64,000 nt of DNA from Streptomyces sp. NBC_00358. GTDB taxonomy: Bacteria > Actinomycetota > Actinomycetes > Streptomycetales > Streptomycetaceae. A model generated the notes under the pieces. The model had not been told where the DNA came from, did not search any database, and saw only the letters and a program-made list of their open reading frames with translations. Each line of letters opens with the position of its first letter. The first letter of the stretch is position 1. The position numbers were made by a program, and so were the translations under genes. This document shows, one piece after another, positions 33,558 through 41,509 of the stretch. The stretch is from the NCBI RefSeq assembly GCF_036099295.1, contig NZ_CP107976.1, positions 9,052,001 to 9,116,000 on the forward strand, given 5' to 3'.

Positions 33558-34151
33558 ATGGAAGAACCACTCCGCGGGATCCGCGCGCTCCACACGGCGT
33601 CCACGATCACCGTCTACCAGGCGTACCGCCCTGAGATCGGACTGCCCGCCGTCCGAGACGGCCGTTTCCCCGACGCGTGGAAGCCTGGCCGCATGACGTG
33701 GATCAAACCCAGTTTCATGTGGATGATGTACCGCTCCGGCTGGGGCACGAAGGAGGGTCAGGAGACCGTCCTCGCCGTCGAGATCACTCGCGACGGCTTC
33801 GACTGGGCGCTGCGCCGTGCCTGCCTGTCGAGTTATGTTCGCGGACTGCATCCCGATCGCGGCACCTGGCAGCGTGACCTCAAGCGCGCACCGGCCCGTG
33901 TTCAGTGGGATCCCGAACGCGATCTGCACCTGCGTCCCCTGCCGCACCGCTCGCTGCAACTGGGGCTCTCGGGTGAGGCATCGTCGCGTTACGCGGACGA
34001 GTGGATCGTGGCCATCAGCGACGTGACCCCGCTCGCCAACGAGATCCACGCACTCGTCAGGGACGGTGAACTGGACTCAGCTGCCCGACTGCTCCCCCAG
34101 GAACAGGAGTACCCGGCCAATGCAGAACTCCTGGCCCACCTGTGTCCCTGA
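33558..34151 (+). CDS. DUF4291 family protein
   Basis: A complete 197-residue DUF4291 protein: IRALHTASTITVYQAYRPEI start, then MTWIKPSFMWMMYRSGWGTK (46-65), ETVLAVEITRDGFDWALRRA and LRPLPHRSLQLGLSG. The biochemical role of the family is unknown. ATG 33558 is the first start before the conserved region. Its broken inverted copy lies 290 bases upstream. It sits inside the toxin/immunity and IS-remnant region, so horizontal transfer is plausible. Confidence 0.85.
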   Translation: MEEPLRGIRALHTASTITVYQAYRPEIGLPAVRDGRFPDAWKPGRMTWIKPSFMWMMYRSGWGTKEGQETVLAVEITRDGFDWALRRACLSSYVRGLHPDRGTWQRDLKRAPARVQWDPERDLHLRPLPHRSLQLGLSGEASSRYADEWIVAISDVTPLANEIHALVRDGELDSAARLLPQEQEYPANAELLAHLCP

Positions 34152-34415
34152 CCGGCAATCCGGGCACAGCCGCTGATATCACCCACGGGGTCCGTGGCGG
34201 CAAGGGTCTGTGAACGCTGCTTGATGATCCACTCGGACCGTCCCCGCTTCCACAACGTCCAGGTAACACCCAGACACGACAGCCGCCCCAGGTCGAACAC
34301 CAGGACGCGGTGATCGCGGGCCACCGCACGCATGATGCCGAATCCGGCGGCAGTTCGTACGGTGGCGGCCCCGGACGGGTGCGCCCTGGCGGGACCTACC
34401 ACTCAGGGACGTTGA

Positions 34416-34711
34416 GTGGGAAACCGTGCGGACAAGGCTCACGGGTCCCGGGCCAACCGCGCCCGTCTGCGCGGACGCGGCATACGCTGCACCATCCCCG
34501 AGAAGGCCGATCAGACCGTAACAGCAGGAAACGCGGCATCCGGGGCGGCCGACCGCTCAAGTTCGACAAGGCCGACCACCGCGAACGCCAGGCAGTGGAG
34601 TGCGGGATCGATCGCCTCAAGAGGCGCCGGGCCGTCGCGACTCGATACGAGAAACCTGCCGTCCGCTACGAGGCCACCGTGACGGTCACAGCCATCAACG
34701 AATGGTTGTGA
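34416..34711 (+). mobile_element. IS5-type transposase, C-terminal frameshifted remnant
   Basis: One frame reads ADKAHGSRANRARLRGRGIR then CTIPEKADQ, and after a shift near 34510 another reads RGGRPLKFDKADHRERQAVE, CGIDRLKRRRAVATRYEKPA and ends VTAINEWL at the stop 34709-34711. Together they are the C-terminal third of an IS5-family transposase (GDKAYGSxANR...TIPEKADQ...VECGINRLKxxRAVATRYDK...AAINEWL). The rest of the element is missing. Confidence 0.8.
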
Positions 34712-34732
34712 CCAGGACGTTCAAAGCACGGT

Positions 34733-35425
34733 CTATCCGTCACGCCCCTGCCAGGTGGTCACGCAGGCCTCGTTGCCCTCGATGTCAGCCAGTACCCAGA
34801 ACGCTGGTGCTCGGACGGCGGACACCAGTCGGCCGCCGGCGGCCAGCGCGGCACCGATCCGCCGGGGTGCCTCGTCGTGGGGGACGCAGATGTCGAGGTG
34901 GATGCGATTGCGTTCCGAGCGCGCCTGGTCCATCTTCTGGAACCAGATCGCCGGGCCCTGTCCGACCGGGTCGATGAGCGGATCCGTAGGACCGTCGGCT
35001 CCCGCCTCGTCGGCGTAACCCAGCACTGCCTTCCAGAACGGCCGGATCGCCGCAGCATCGAGTGAGTCGATCGCGATCTCCAGGAGTTGGACCGACCGTG
35101 GTGCTTCCGCACTGATCTCAGGCTCCGTACGCGACCCGGCCTCGTGCACAACACCGGAGATCCGATGCGCGAGAGCAATATCGCGAGTGGTCACCGCGGC
35201 ATGCTCCAGCGACTGAAGCGTGAGTACCACCCGCCCAGGGCGGACATCGACGCGCAGGTGCTGATCGGCGGAGTCACCGCACGCCGCCACCGCGCTCGCC
35301 GCCATCTCGACTCCCTCGGCCAGTGATCCGACCGGGACCGACGTTCGTATCGTGCCGAGCAGGAAGCGCCATCCCACGTCGCTGACCGCGTCCGAGGCTT
35401 CCCGCCGACTCAGCGTCTGCTCCAT
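34733..35425 (-). CDS. PCD-like domain fused to a glyoxalase/VOC domain
   Basis: A 230-residue two-domain protein. Residues 1-110 resemble pterin-4a-carbinolamine dehydratase (WRFLLGTIRTSVP; GDSADQHLRVDVRPGRVVLT where EHHPD is usual; VTTRDIALAHRIS). The C-terminal part is a glyoxalase-like VOC domain (VQLLEIAIDSLDAAAIRPFW, IWFQKMDQARSERNRIHLDI, FWVLADIEGNEACVTTWQGR). The paired His of true PCD is reduced to one His, so dehydratase activity is doubtful. The fusion appears in other actinobacteria (from memory). ATG 35425 has GAGGA eight bases upstream. Confidence 0.75.
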   Translation of the reverse strand: MEQTLSRREASDAVSDVGWRFLLGTIRTSVPVGSLAEGVEMAASAVAACGDSADQHLRVDVRPGRVVLTLQSLEHAAVTTRDIALAHRISGVVHEAGSRTEPEISAEAPRSVQLLEIAIDSLDAAAIRPFWKAVLGYADEAGADGPTDPLIDPVGQGPAIWFQKMDQARSERNRIHLDICVPHDEAPRRIGAALAAGGRLVSAVRAPAFWVLADIEGNEACVTTWQGRDG

Positions 35426-35679
35426 GACGGCATCCTCGCAGCCCGACCGTCCGCGCAGTGTCAGTCGAACATTTGAAGCAGGCCCTGGAAGGTCGAGTGG
35501 CCGCGCCGGGAACAGCCGACCCGGCCGGCACGGTTGCATCGACCGGGGGACCGGCGCCACACGGGCGGGGAACACGGAGACCACGAGGTCGTCCGCCCCA
35601 CCAGGATCCGGACCCCGGGATCGCGGTACGCCCGCCGCGCGCTCGGACCAAGACGTTCTTCTGCAGGAGGATTTGTTCC

Positions 35680-36513
35680 ATGACTGACCGGCCCTTGACG
35701 CTTATGGCAGTACACGCCCACCCCGACGACGAGGCCACCGGAACCGGAGGGGTCCTCGCGCAGTACGCGGCGGAGGGCATTCGCACGGTTCTCGTTACCT
35801 GTACGGACGGCGGTTGCGGTGACGGACCGGGGGGCGTCAAGCCGGGCGATCCCGGGCACGATCCGGCGGCGGTCGCCTTGATGCGCCGCCAGGAACTCGA
35901 GGCGAGTTGTGAGGTCCTGAAGATCAGCGATCTGGAGATGCTGGACTACGCCGACTCCGGGATGGCGGGCTGGCCGAGCAACGACGCCCCCGGATCCTTC
36001 TGGGGGACCCCTGTGCGGGAAGGCGCGGCCCGACTCGCCGAACTCATGCGGCACTACCGACCTGATGTGGTCGTCACCTACGACGAGAACGGCTTCTACG
36101 GCCATCCCGACCACATCCAGGCCCACCGCATCACGATGGCGGCGCTGGAGATGACCGGGCTGGCGCCGAAGGTGTACTGGACCACGATGCCCCGCTCGAT
36201 GATGCAGCGGTTCGGCGAGATCATGCGCGAGTTCCACGAGGACATGCCGGAGCCGGATCCTGCCGAGGCCGCAGCGCTGGCCGAGATCGGTCTCCCCGAC
36301 GATGAGATCACCACGTGGGTGGACGCCACCGCGTTCAGCGGTCAGAAGTTCGACGCGTTGGCCGCGCACGCCAGTCAGGGCGAGAACATCTTCTTCCTCA
36401 AGATGGGCAAGGAGAGGTTCGGCGAGTTGATGGGCATGGAGACCTTCGTACGGGTCCAGGACACCACCGGCGCGCCCGTACCCGAGAACGACCTCTTCGC
36501 CGGACTGCGCTGA
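35680..36513 (+). CDS. PIG-L family deacetylase (Mca/MshB-like)
   Basis: A 277-residue zinc-dependent LmbE/PIG-L deacetylase. The zinc and catalytic motif is AHPDDE (13-18) and the second metal His motif GHPDH is at 141-145. The size and the DGGCGDGPGG insertion resemble Mca and MshB of mycothiol metabolism, which deacetylate GlcNAc-inositol or mycothiol conjugates; other LmbE deacetylases act on antibiotics, so the substrate is open. CAGGAGGA precedes ATG 35680. A strong terminator follows, so it is a single-gene unit. Confidence 0.85.
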   Translation: MTDRPLTLMAVHAHPDDEATGTGGVLAQYAAEGIRTVLVTCTDGGCGDGPGGVKPGDPGHDPAAVALMRRQELEASCEVLKISDLEMLDYADSGMAGWPSNDAPGSFWGTPVREGAARLAELMRHYRPDVVVTYDENGFYGHPDHIQAHRITMAALEMTGLAPKVYWTTMPRSMMQRFGEIMREFHEDMPEPDPAEAAALAEIGLPDDEITTWVDATAFSGQKFDALAAHASQGENIFFLKMGKERFGELMGMETFVRVQDTTGAPVPENDLFAGLR

Positions 36514-36547
36514 TCCGTCCGCCCGGGCACCAGACAGGCCGGGAAGG

Positions 36548-36576
36548 CCCCTCGACCGCACGACGCGGTCGAGGGG
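36548..36576 (+). terminator. Terminator of the PIG-L gene
   Basis: A perfect 12-base stem (CCCCTCGACCGC with its complement) and loop ACGAC start 34 bases past the PIG-L stop. Confidence 0.85.
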
Positions 36577-36737
36577 GTCACGCGCTCGGCGCCTTGTCCA
36601 CGCGAGTTCCGCTCCGGCGGCTCGCGCCCAGGGACTCGCCCACGGCGCCGACGCGTGCCCGCGCTGCCGAGACCCGGCACCGTGCTCGTCGCCGAACCAC
36701 CTGGCGGATCGCGCCGCGGCTGAACTACGGCTTGATG

Positions 36738-36755
36738 TATTCCGATATAGGAATA
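36738..36755. promoter_or_regulatory. ArsR-type operator at the start codon
   Basis: TATTCC-GATATA-GGAATA is a perfect 6-base-arm inverted repeat whose last base is the A of the first possible ATG of the ArsR gene. It is AT-rich in a GC-rich region. A repressor bound here would block both promoter and translation start, so it is a good candidate autoregulatory site. Confidence 0.7.
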
Positions 36756-37108
36756 TGATGGCTGCCATGGCACGAGCAGCGACGACGTCGGACGCGTTCA
36801 ACGCGATAGCCGAGCCGCAGCGCCGGGACATCCTGGCGCTGCTGCGGACGGGTGAGCGGCCGGTGACCGAGCTGGCCCAGGAGCTGGGGATGAGCCAGCC
36901 GGGGGCGTCCAAGCACCTGCGGGTGCTCCGCGAGGTGGGGCTGGTGCGGGTCCGCGGGGCGGGCAAGCAGCGCCTCTACGCCCTGGACGCCCGCGGACTG
37001 CGGCCGGTCCACGAGTGGGTCGGCGGATTCGAGCAGTTCTGGAACGAGACCTTCGACCGGCTGGACACCTACGTGCAGGACCTCAAGCAGTCACGGCAGG
37101 AGGAATGA
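36755..37108 (+). CDS. ArsR family regulator
   Basis: A winged-helix repressor of 113-117 residues depending on the start (ATG 36755, 36758 or 36767). DAFNAIAEPQRRDILALLRT, VTELAQELGMSQPGASKHLR and RGAGKQRLYALDARGLRPVH are the family's helices and wing. There is no CxC metal site; this is the non-metal ArsR type that pairs with SRPBCC proteins. It leads a three-gene operon: an SRPBCC gene starts three bases after its stop. It is probably autoregulated through the inverted repeat at 36738. Confidence 0.9.
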   Translation: MMAAMARAATTSDAFNAIAEPQRRDILALLRTGERPVTELAQELGMSQPGASKHLRVLREVGLVRVRGAGKQRLYALDARGLRPVHEWVGGFEQFWNETFDRLDTYVQDLKQSRQEE

Positions 37109-37111
37109 CCG

Positions 37112-37618
37112 ATGGCAGGGGCAAGGCAGGAAACGCGGGCGGAACCGGCGGCGGCCGACAGGGAGATCGTGATCTCCCGGGTCGTCGACGCCCCGCGGGA
37201 GCTGGTGTTCGAGGCGTTCACCGAGGTCCGGCATCTGTCGCGGTGGTGGGGTCCGGAGGGGTTCACCACCACCACGCGGTCCTTCGAGTTCCGCGAGGGC
37301 GGGGAATGGGACTTCGTGCTGCACGGGCCGGACGGGACCGACTACTCCGAGTGGATTCGCTGGCTGCGGATCGTTCCGCCGGAGCGGATCGAGCTGCTGC
37401 ACGGTGAGCGCCGCGACGACCCGAACGCCTTCGCGTCGGTCCTGACCTTCGCGCCGGACGGCGCGGCGACCCGGATCGTGATGCACACGGTGTTCCCCAC
37501 CAAGGAACTGCGCGACGAGGCGGTCGAGAAGTACCACGCGATCGAGGGCGGCCGGCAGACCCTGAGCAGCCTGGCGGACTACGTCACCGACCTCGCGCGG
37601 AAGGGGGCGGAGGGCTGA
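37112..37618 (+). CDS. SRPBCC/AHSA1 domain protein
   Basis: A 168-residue START-like protein of the AHSA1 group: EIVISRVVDAPRELVFEAFT, LSRWWGPEGFTTTTRSFEFR, GGEWDFVLHGPDGTDYSEWI and a C-terminal long helix (GRQTLSSLADYVTDLA). The fold makes a hydrophobic cavity for lipophilic ligands. ArsR-SRPBCC pairs are common in actinobacteria, where the binding protein may sense or sequester the inducer. Its stop overlaps the ATG of the next gene by one base (TGATG). Confidence 0.9.
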   Translation: MAGARQETRAEPAAADREIVISRVVDAPRELVFEAFTEVRHLSRWWGPEGFTTTTRSFEFREGGEWDFVLHGPDGTDYSEWIRWLRIVPPERIELLHGERRDDPNAFASVLTFAPDGAATRIVMHTVFPTKELRDEAVEKYHAIEGGRQTLSSLADYVTDLARKGAEG

Positions 37619-38280
37619 TGGCCGGGAAGGTGTTCTTCAGCGTGTCGATGTCGCTGGACGGCTTCATCGCGCCCGAGCCCGTCGACGGCGAGCTCTTCGC
37701 GCCCGGCAGGCAGGACGACCCGGACGTCCGGCGCTGGATGGCGCAGTGGACGGAGCTCCAGCAGTGGGTGTTCCCGCTGCGGTTCTTCCGGGAGAACCTG
37801 AAGCTGGGCGAGGGCGGCGAGGAGGGCCGCGACAACGACGTCGCGCGGGAGACGTTCGAGCGCACCGGCGCGAGCGTCATGGGCAAGCGGATGTTCGACC
37901 TCGGCGAGCAGTCATGGCCGGAGGAGGCGCCCTTCCACACCCCGGTCTTCGTCGTGACGCACACCAGGCGTGACCCGTGGGAGCGGTCCGGCGGCACCAC
38001 GTTCCACTTCGTGGACGACGGCATCGAGCACGCCCTCGACCAGGCCCGCAAGGCCGCCGGCGACCGGGACGTCCGCATCGCCGGCGGCGGCGCGACGATC
38101 CTGGAGTACCTGAACGCCGGGCTGGTCGACGAGTTCTCGATCACGCTGTCACCGGTGCTCTTCGGCGCCGGTACCCGCCTGTTCGACGGCGTGGACGCGT
38201 CCAGGGTCGCGCTGGAGCCGGTCCGTTCGGAGCCGTCGTCGCGGGTGACGCACCTGACCTACGCCGTGCACCCGCGGTAG
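37618..38280 (+). CDS. Dihydrofolate-reductase-like (RibD C-terminal) protein
   Basis: A 220-residue protein of the RibD_C/DHFR-like family: KVFFSVSMSLDGFIAPEPVD start, GASVMGKRMFDLGEQSW, VRIAGGGATILEYLNAGLVD then FSITLSPVLFGAGTRLFDG. These reductases bind NADPH; the Streptomyces stand-alone forms have no known substrate and are not folate enzymes. It is the third gene of the ArsR operon with a one-base overlap, so expression follows the ArsR signal. Confidence 0.9.
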   Translation: MAGKVFFSVSMSLDGFIAPEPVDGELFAPGRQDDPDVRRWMAQWTELQQWVFPLRFFRENLKLGEGGEEGRDNDVARETFERTGASVMGKRMFDLGEQSWPEEAPFHTPVFVVTHTRRDPWERSGGTTFHFVDDGIEHALDQARKAAGDRDVRIAGGGATILEYLNAGLVDEFSITLSPVLFGAGTRLFDGVDASRVALEPVRSEPSSRVTHLTYAVHPR

Positions 38281-38468
38281 CCGCGCCACCACTCGACCCC
38301 GGCGCCCCGGGCATCCGTGGCCCACGCGCTTGAATCAACGGAGCGCGAGGGGGCCGGTGGCATGGATGCTCTTGAAGTGCGCTGCCCGCGACGATTCGTA
38401 CCGCTCCGGCTCACAGCGATGACGTGGGAGCAGCGGCTGCCGCACCCACGTCGACGTCGACAGGGCGG

Positions 38469-38496
38469 GGGACCGGAGCGTACCCGCCCCGGTCCC
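38469..38496 (-). terminator. Probable terminator of the GH6-CBM3 gene
   Basis: GGGACCGG (38469-38476) pairs with CCGGTCCC (38489-38496) and can extend or compete with a GGGCGGGG/CCCGCCCC pairing. It lies 18 bases past the stop of the minus-strand cellulase gene. The rest of 38281-38513 shows nothing else. Confidence 0.6.
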
Positions 38497-38513
38497 ACGA
38501 TCGTTCGCCCGCT

Positions 38514-40649
38514 CTACGGCTCGGTGCCCCAGACGAGGGAGCCCGCCACGTACACGGTCACCTTCACCGAATCGGCGTACGAGGTGTTGGTGCCGCGGCT
38601 GTAGTCGTCGGACTCGTCGAAGTTCGACCAGTCCGACTTGGCCATGCGCAACTGGAGGTCACCGCTGGAGGCTCCGGGAGCCAGGGAACCCGCGCTGAAG
38701 CCCACCTCCAGGTAGTGGTCCGCGCCTGGGCGGGCCTGGGGGAGGGAGCTCGTCGAGGTCTTCACCGTCGAGCAGCCGAGCTGTGCCCAGTCGCAGAAGG
38801 TCTGGTATCCGGCGGAGGAGGACTCCCCGGTGAACCAGTAGCGGATGGTCACCTTGGTCAGGTCCACGGCGGCGGAACCGCTGTTGACCAGTTGGAGGCC
38901 GGGCTTGACCTGGTTGTCACCGGTCGAAGAGTCGTTGTTCTTGTACTGCGCCTTCAGACCGGACGTGCCGCCTCCGCCGGATGCCTTGGTGGTGGCGGAC
39001 ACGGCCGTGGACGGCGCCGAGGCGTTGCCGGCCGCGTCCTTGGCGCTGACGGTGTACTTGTAGGTCGTGGAGGCGGAGAGCCCCTTGTCCGTGTACGACG
39101 TCGAGGTGGCGCCGGCGACCTTGGTGCCGTCGCGGTAGACGTCGTACCCGGTGACCGCGGTGTCGTCGGTGGACGCGTTCCAGGTCAGGGCGACGCTGTC
39201 ACTCGCCGTGGAAGAGACCGTGAGGCCGCTGGGAACGGTGGGTGCCTGTGTGTCGCTGCCGCCTCCACCGCCGCCCGATCCGCTCAACGGCGGGTTGGCG
39301 TTGGCGAGCAACTGGCGGAACTGGGCGGAGAACCAGTGGCCGGCGAGAGGTGAATTGGCCAGAGCGCCGGTGGGGTTGTTGCCGTTCCGGGCGTTACCCG
39401 TGTACGTGGGATCACACATCCGGTCGAAACCCTTGCCCTCGTCGTTGTCGACGAGCTGACTCGCTCCGTCCGACTCGCCCGGGGGTTTGGCCCACACGTA
39501 GGCGTCGATGCCGGTGTCGGGCGCGGTGGCCGGGCGCTCACCGAGACCGGCGCCGCTCTGGTTGCACCAGTTGCCTGCGTGGATGCGCCGGTCGATGCGG
39601 CCACCGTCCACGTACGCGTCGACGCTCGTGGTCGGTCCGGGACCGGTCGGCCGTGCGGAACCGCCCCAGCCGTTGCGCGAGGTGTCGATGAGCATGCCGA
39701 TGCCGGCGTCGAAGCCCTGCCCGACAAGGGCGGTACGCAGCCCCTGCGCGTACGACGTCTCGTCGTCGTACTGGTTCCAGTCGATCCATTTGGACTGGCG
39801 CACCGTCTGGCCATTCACGGTGTCCGTCACCTTGACGTACGGCTCCTTGGTGGCCGAGTAGTTGGCGGTGTTGACGATGAAGCCGGTCACGTCGTTGACC
39901 GTGGCGCCGTTGCTGGTCGCGGCCTTCTTGAACTCCTGGGCCGACGGGGTGAGGTTGCTGTCCCAGCCGAGCCAGCCGTGGTGGCCCGCGTCGATGTAGT
40001 TGTAGGTGTTGGCCAGACTGCCGAGCTTGTGCAGGGCGTATCCCACGCCCTGTTCGTAGTTGCCGTTCGCCTTCATCGTGGCGCACTGCGTGGTGGAGCC
40101 GGCGGTGCCTCCGGCGTTGGTGACGAGGTTGGGAAGCGAGTCGGGCTCGACGAGGTTGACGATCCGCAGGCTCGCGTACGCCGGGTCGGCGAGGATCGCG
40201 GCAATCGGGTCGATGTAGTCGCTCTCGTACTTGGCCAGGTCGTCCGGGCCCAGTTCGCCGTTGGAGGCGAGTGCCGCGCAGTCCCGGCCCGGAAGGTCGT
40301 AGATGACGAGCTGGACGAGGTTCGCACCCTGGGCCTTGGCCGCGTCGAGGTGTGCCTTCAGACCACGCGCGTCGGAGGTGCCCTGGATCGCGGCGATGCG
40401 GTCGAGCCAGACGAAGGTCGGCTGGTCCGAGATGGCCGAACCACCGGGCTCGGCCGCGGCCTTGGCCGACCAGTCGGGGTTCACGTAAGCCTTGGCGCCG
40501 ACGTAGGGGTTGTCGAGTTTGGCGGCGGCTGTCGCGGTCGACGGAACGGTTGCGAGGGACAGGGCTCCGATGAGGGCGCCGACGGTCAGAACGGCGGTCC
40601 GCTTCGCGCCGGTTCGACGCGAGGAGGGGCCGGGTTCACGGGAAGGCAT
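38514..40649 (-). CDS. Secreted GH6 cellobiohydrolase, GH6-FN3-CBM3
   Basis: A 711-residue secreted cellulase. A signal peptide (about 1-42, ending ATA-A) is followed by a GH6 domain (about 45-460) with the catalytic-site Asp123 in YDLPGRDC and the acid Asp170 in LVEPDSL. A Gly/Ser linker, an FN3 domain (about 475-555) and a C-terminal CBM3 (about 565-711, QLVNSGSAAVDLTKVTIRYW) complete it. The large GH6 domain suggests a cellobiohydrolase releasing cellobiose from chain ends. It is divergent from a GH5 cellulase; a perfect CebR box lies 380 bases upstream, beyond a leader with tandem repeats. Confidence 0.9.
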   Translation of the reverse strand: MPSREPGPSSRRTGAKRTAVLTVGALIGALSLATVPSTATAAAKLDNPYVGAKAYVNPDWSAKAAAEPGGSAISDQPTFVWLDRIAAIQGTSDARGLKAHLDAAKAQGANLVQLVIYDLPGRDCAALASNGELGPDDLAKYESDYIDPIAAILADPAYASLRIVNLVEPDSLPNLVTNAGGTAGSTTQCATMKANGNYEQGVGYALHKLGSLANTYNYIDAGHHGWLGWDSNLTPSAQEFKKAATSNGATVNDVTGFIVNTANYSATKEPYVKVTDTVNGQTVRQSKWIDWNQYDDETSYAQGLRTALVGQGFDAGIGMLIDTSRNGWGGSARPTGPGPTTSVDAYVDGGRIDRRIHAGNWCNQSGAGLGERPATAPDTGIDAYVWAKPPGESDGASQLVDNDEGKGFDRMCDPTYTGNARNGNNPTGALANSPLAGHWFSAQFRQLLANANPPLSGSGGGGGGSDTQAPTVPSGLTVSSTASDSVALTWNASTDDTAVTGYDVYRDGTKVAGATSTSYTDKGLSASTTYKYTVSAKDAAGNASAPSTAVSATTKASGGGGTSGLKAQYKNNDSSTGDNQVKPGLQLVNSGSAAVDLTKVTIRYWFTGESSSAGYQTFCDWAQLGCSTVKTSTSSLPQARPGADHYLEVGFSAGSLAPGASSGDLQLRMAKSDWSNFDESDDYSRGTNTSYADSVKVTVYVAGSLVWGTEP

Positions 40650-40926
40650 CGGTTATCTCCTGGGTGCAGTGGGCAATTGCGGTCGGCCCGGCGGTTCACC
40701 GGCGTGCGGACGTCGTCCCGCGTCCCGGACGCGCCGGACATGCGGAACTTGCCGGGCGTGCCGGTCGGGAAGCCATGGGACGGGCGGTGCATGCGGGCAT
40801 GGCGAAGGTGCGATCGCGATGTCGTGCGGGGGCTGAGCGGATGGACTGCCGGGCATCACTACGCGACGACCCGTCCGGGCGTGAGCCCGGCGATGGGGTC
40901 GTAGCGCACCGGCGGTGCCCGATCGT

Positions 40927-40987
40927 GGAGAGCACGGAGAGCACGGAGAGCACGGAGAGCACGGAGAGCACGGAGAGCACGGAGAGC
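40927..40987. repeat. Tandem 9-base repeat, six full copies
   Basis: GGAGAGCAC repeats six times perfectly (40927-40980) and ends in GGAGAGC. It lies in the predicted 5' leader of the GH6 cellulase gene. It differs in sequence from the 9-base repeat at 26209. Confidence 0.95.
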
Positions 40988-41028
40988 GGCGGTGGGGGCG
41001 GTGGGGGGACAGGGACCTGTGAAGAACG

Positions 41029-41042
41029 TGGGAGCGCTCCCA
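41029..41042. promoter_or_regulatory. CebR box upstream of the GH6 gene
   Basis: TGGGAGCGCTCCCA is the exact 14-base palindrome known as the binding site of CebR, the cellobiose-sensing LacI-family repressor of Streptomyces. It directly follows a minus-strand promoter candidate and would cover the transcription start of the GH6 gene. Confidence 0.9.
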
Positions 41043-41071
41043 AAGGTGCGACGCGGAACCCTGTATGTCAA
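41043..41071 (-). promoter_or_regulatory. Promoter candidate for the GH6-CBM3 gene
   Basis: On the minus strand TTGACA (41071-41066) is followed after 17 bases by CACCTT (41048-41043), a weak -10. The CebR box begins at the next base. The same order of TTGACA, 17 bases, -10 and box is seen before the other GH6 gene at 63332. Confidence 0.55.
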
Positions 41072-41476
41072 CACCCGTGCAGATAATGCATTTCTGACGG
41101 ACCGTCATGTCATCCGGCCTTGGCGCAGGTCGCCACCGGCGTGCGCGGGTTCGTGCCATGTCGGGCCGCGTCCGCTCGCGTCAGGAGCCCTCGTGGCACG
41201 AGCGGCATTCGAAGGTCATTCGGAAGTCGCGGGACGCGCCTCGACGCCTCGATCGCGAGTGGTATGGCCGAAACGGTGCACCCGCCATGGCCGGGAACAC
41301 CTCGAACGGATCCTGGTGCTGCGCGGGGTATTGACGTGGACACGCATAGTAGCTTCCATGTGCGCAGTCCGGCCTCGATGAGCCGGGCCCTCGGGAGCGG
41401 GACCTCCCGGCGGCCCGTGGGAGCCGTCCTGCCGGATGCCCGTCCGCCTGGTCGATGGGAGCCGTGCGCCCAAAAA

Positions 41477-41490
41477 TGGGAGCGCTCCCA
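41477..41490. promoter_or_regulatory. CebR box upstream of the GH5 gene
   Basis: A second exact TGGGAGCGCTCCCA, ending 19 bases before the GH5 ATG and just upstream of its AAAGGA ribosome site. A repressor bound here would block elongation or initiation close to the gene. Confidence 0.9.
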
Positions 41491-41509
41491 CCACTGAAAG
41501 GACCTCCCC

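Larger units (their letters stand above)
40650..41509. promoter_or_regulatory. Divergent cellulase regulatory region
   Basis: These 860 bases between the two cellulase genes hold no credible gene. They contain a 9-base tandem repeat (40927-40987), a CebR box next to a minus-strand promoter for the GH6 gene, and a second CebR box just before the GH5 gene. The GH6 mRNA would thus carry a leader of nearly 400 bases including the repeat. Confidence 0.7.

Noticed and set aside
34152..34415. Minus-strand frame with VTWTLWKRGRSEWIIKQ
   Set aside because: Some protein-like text, but no coherent domain and it overlaps the 3' end of the DUF4291 gene.
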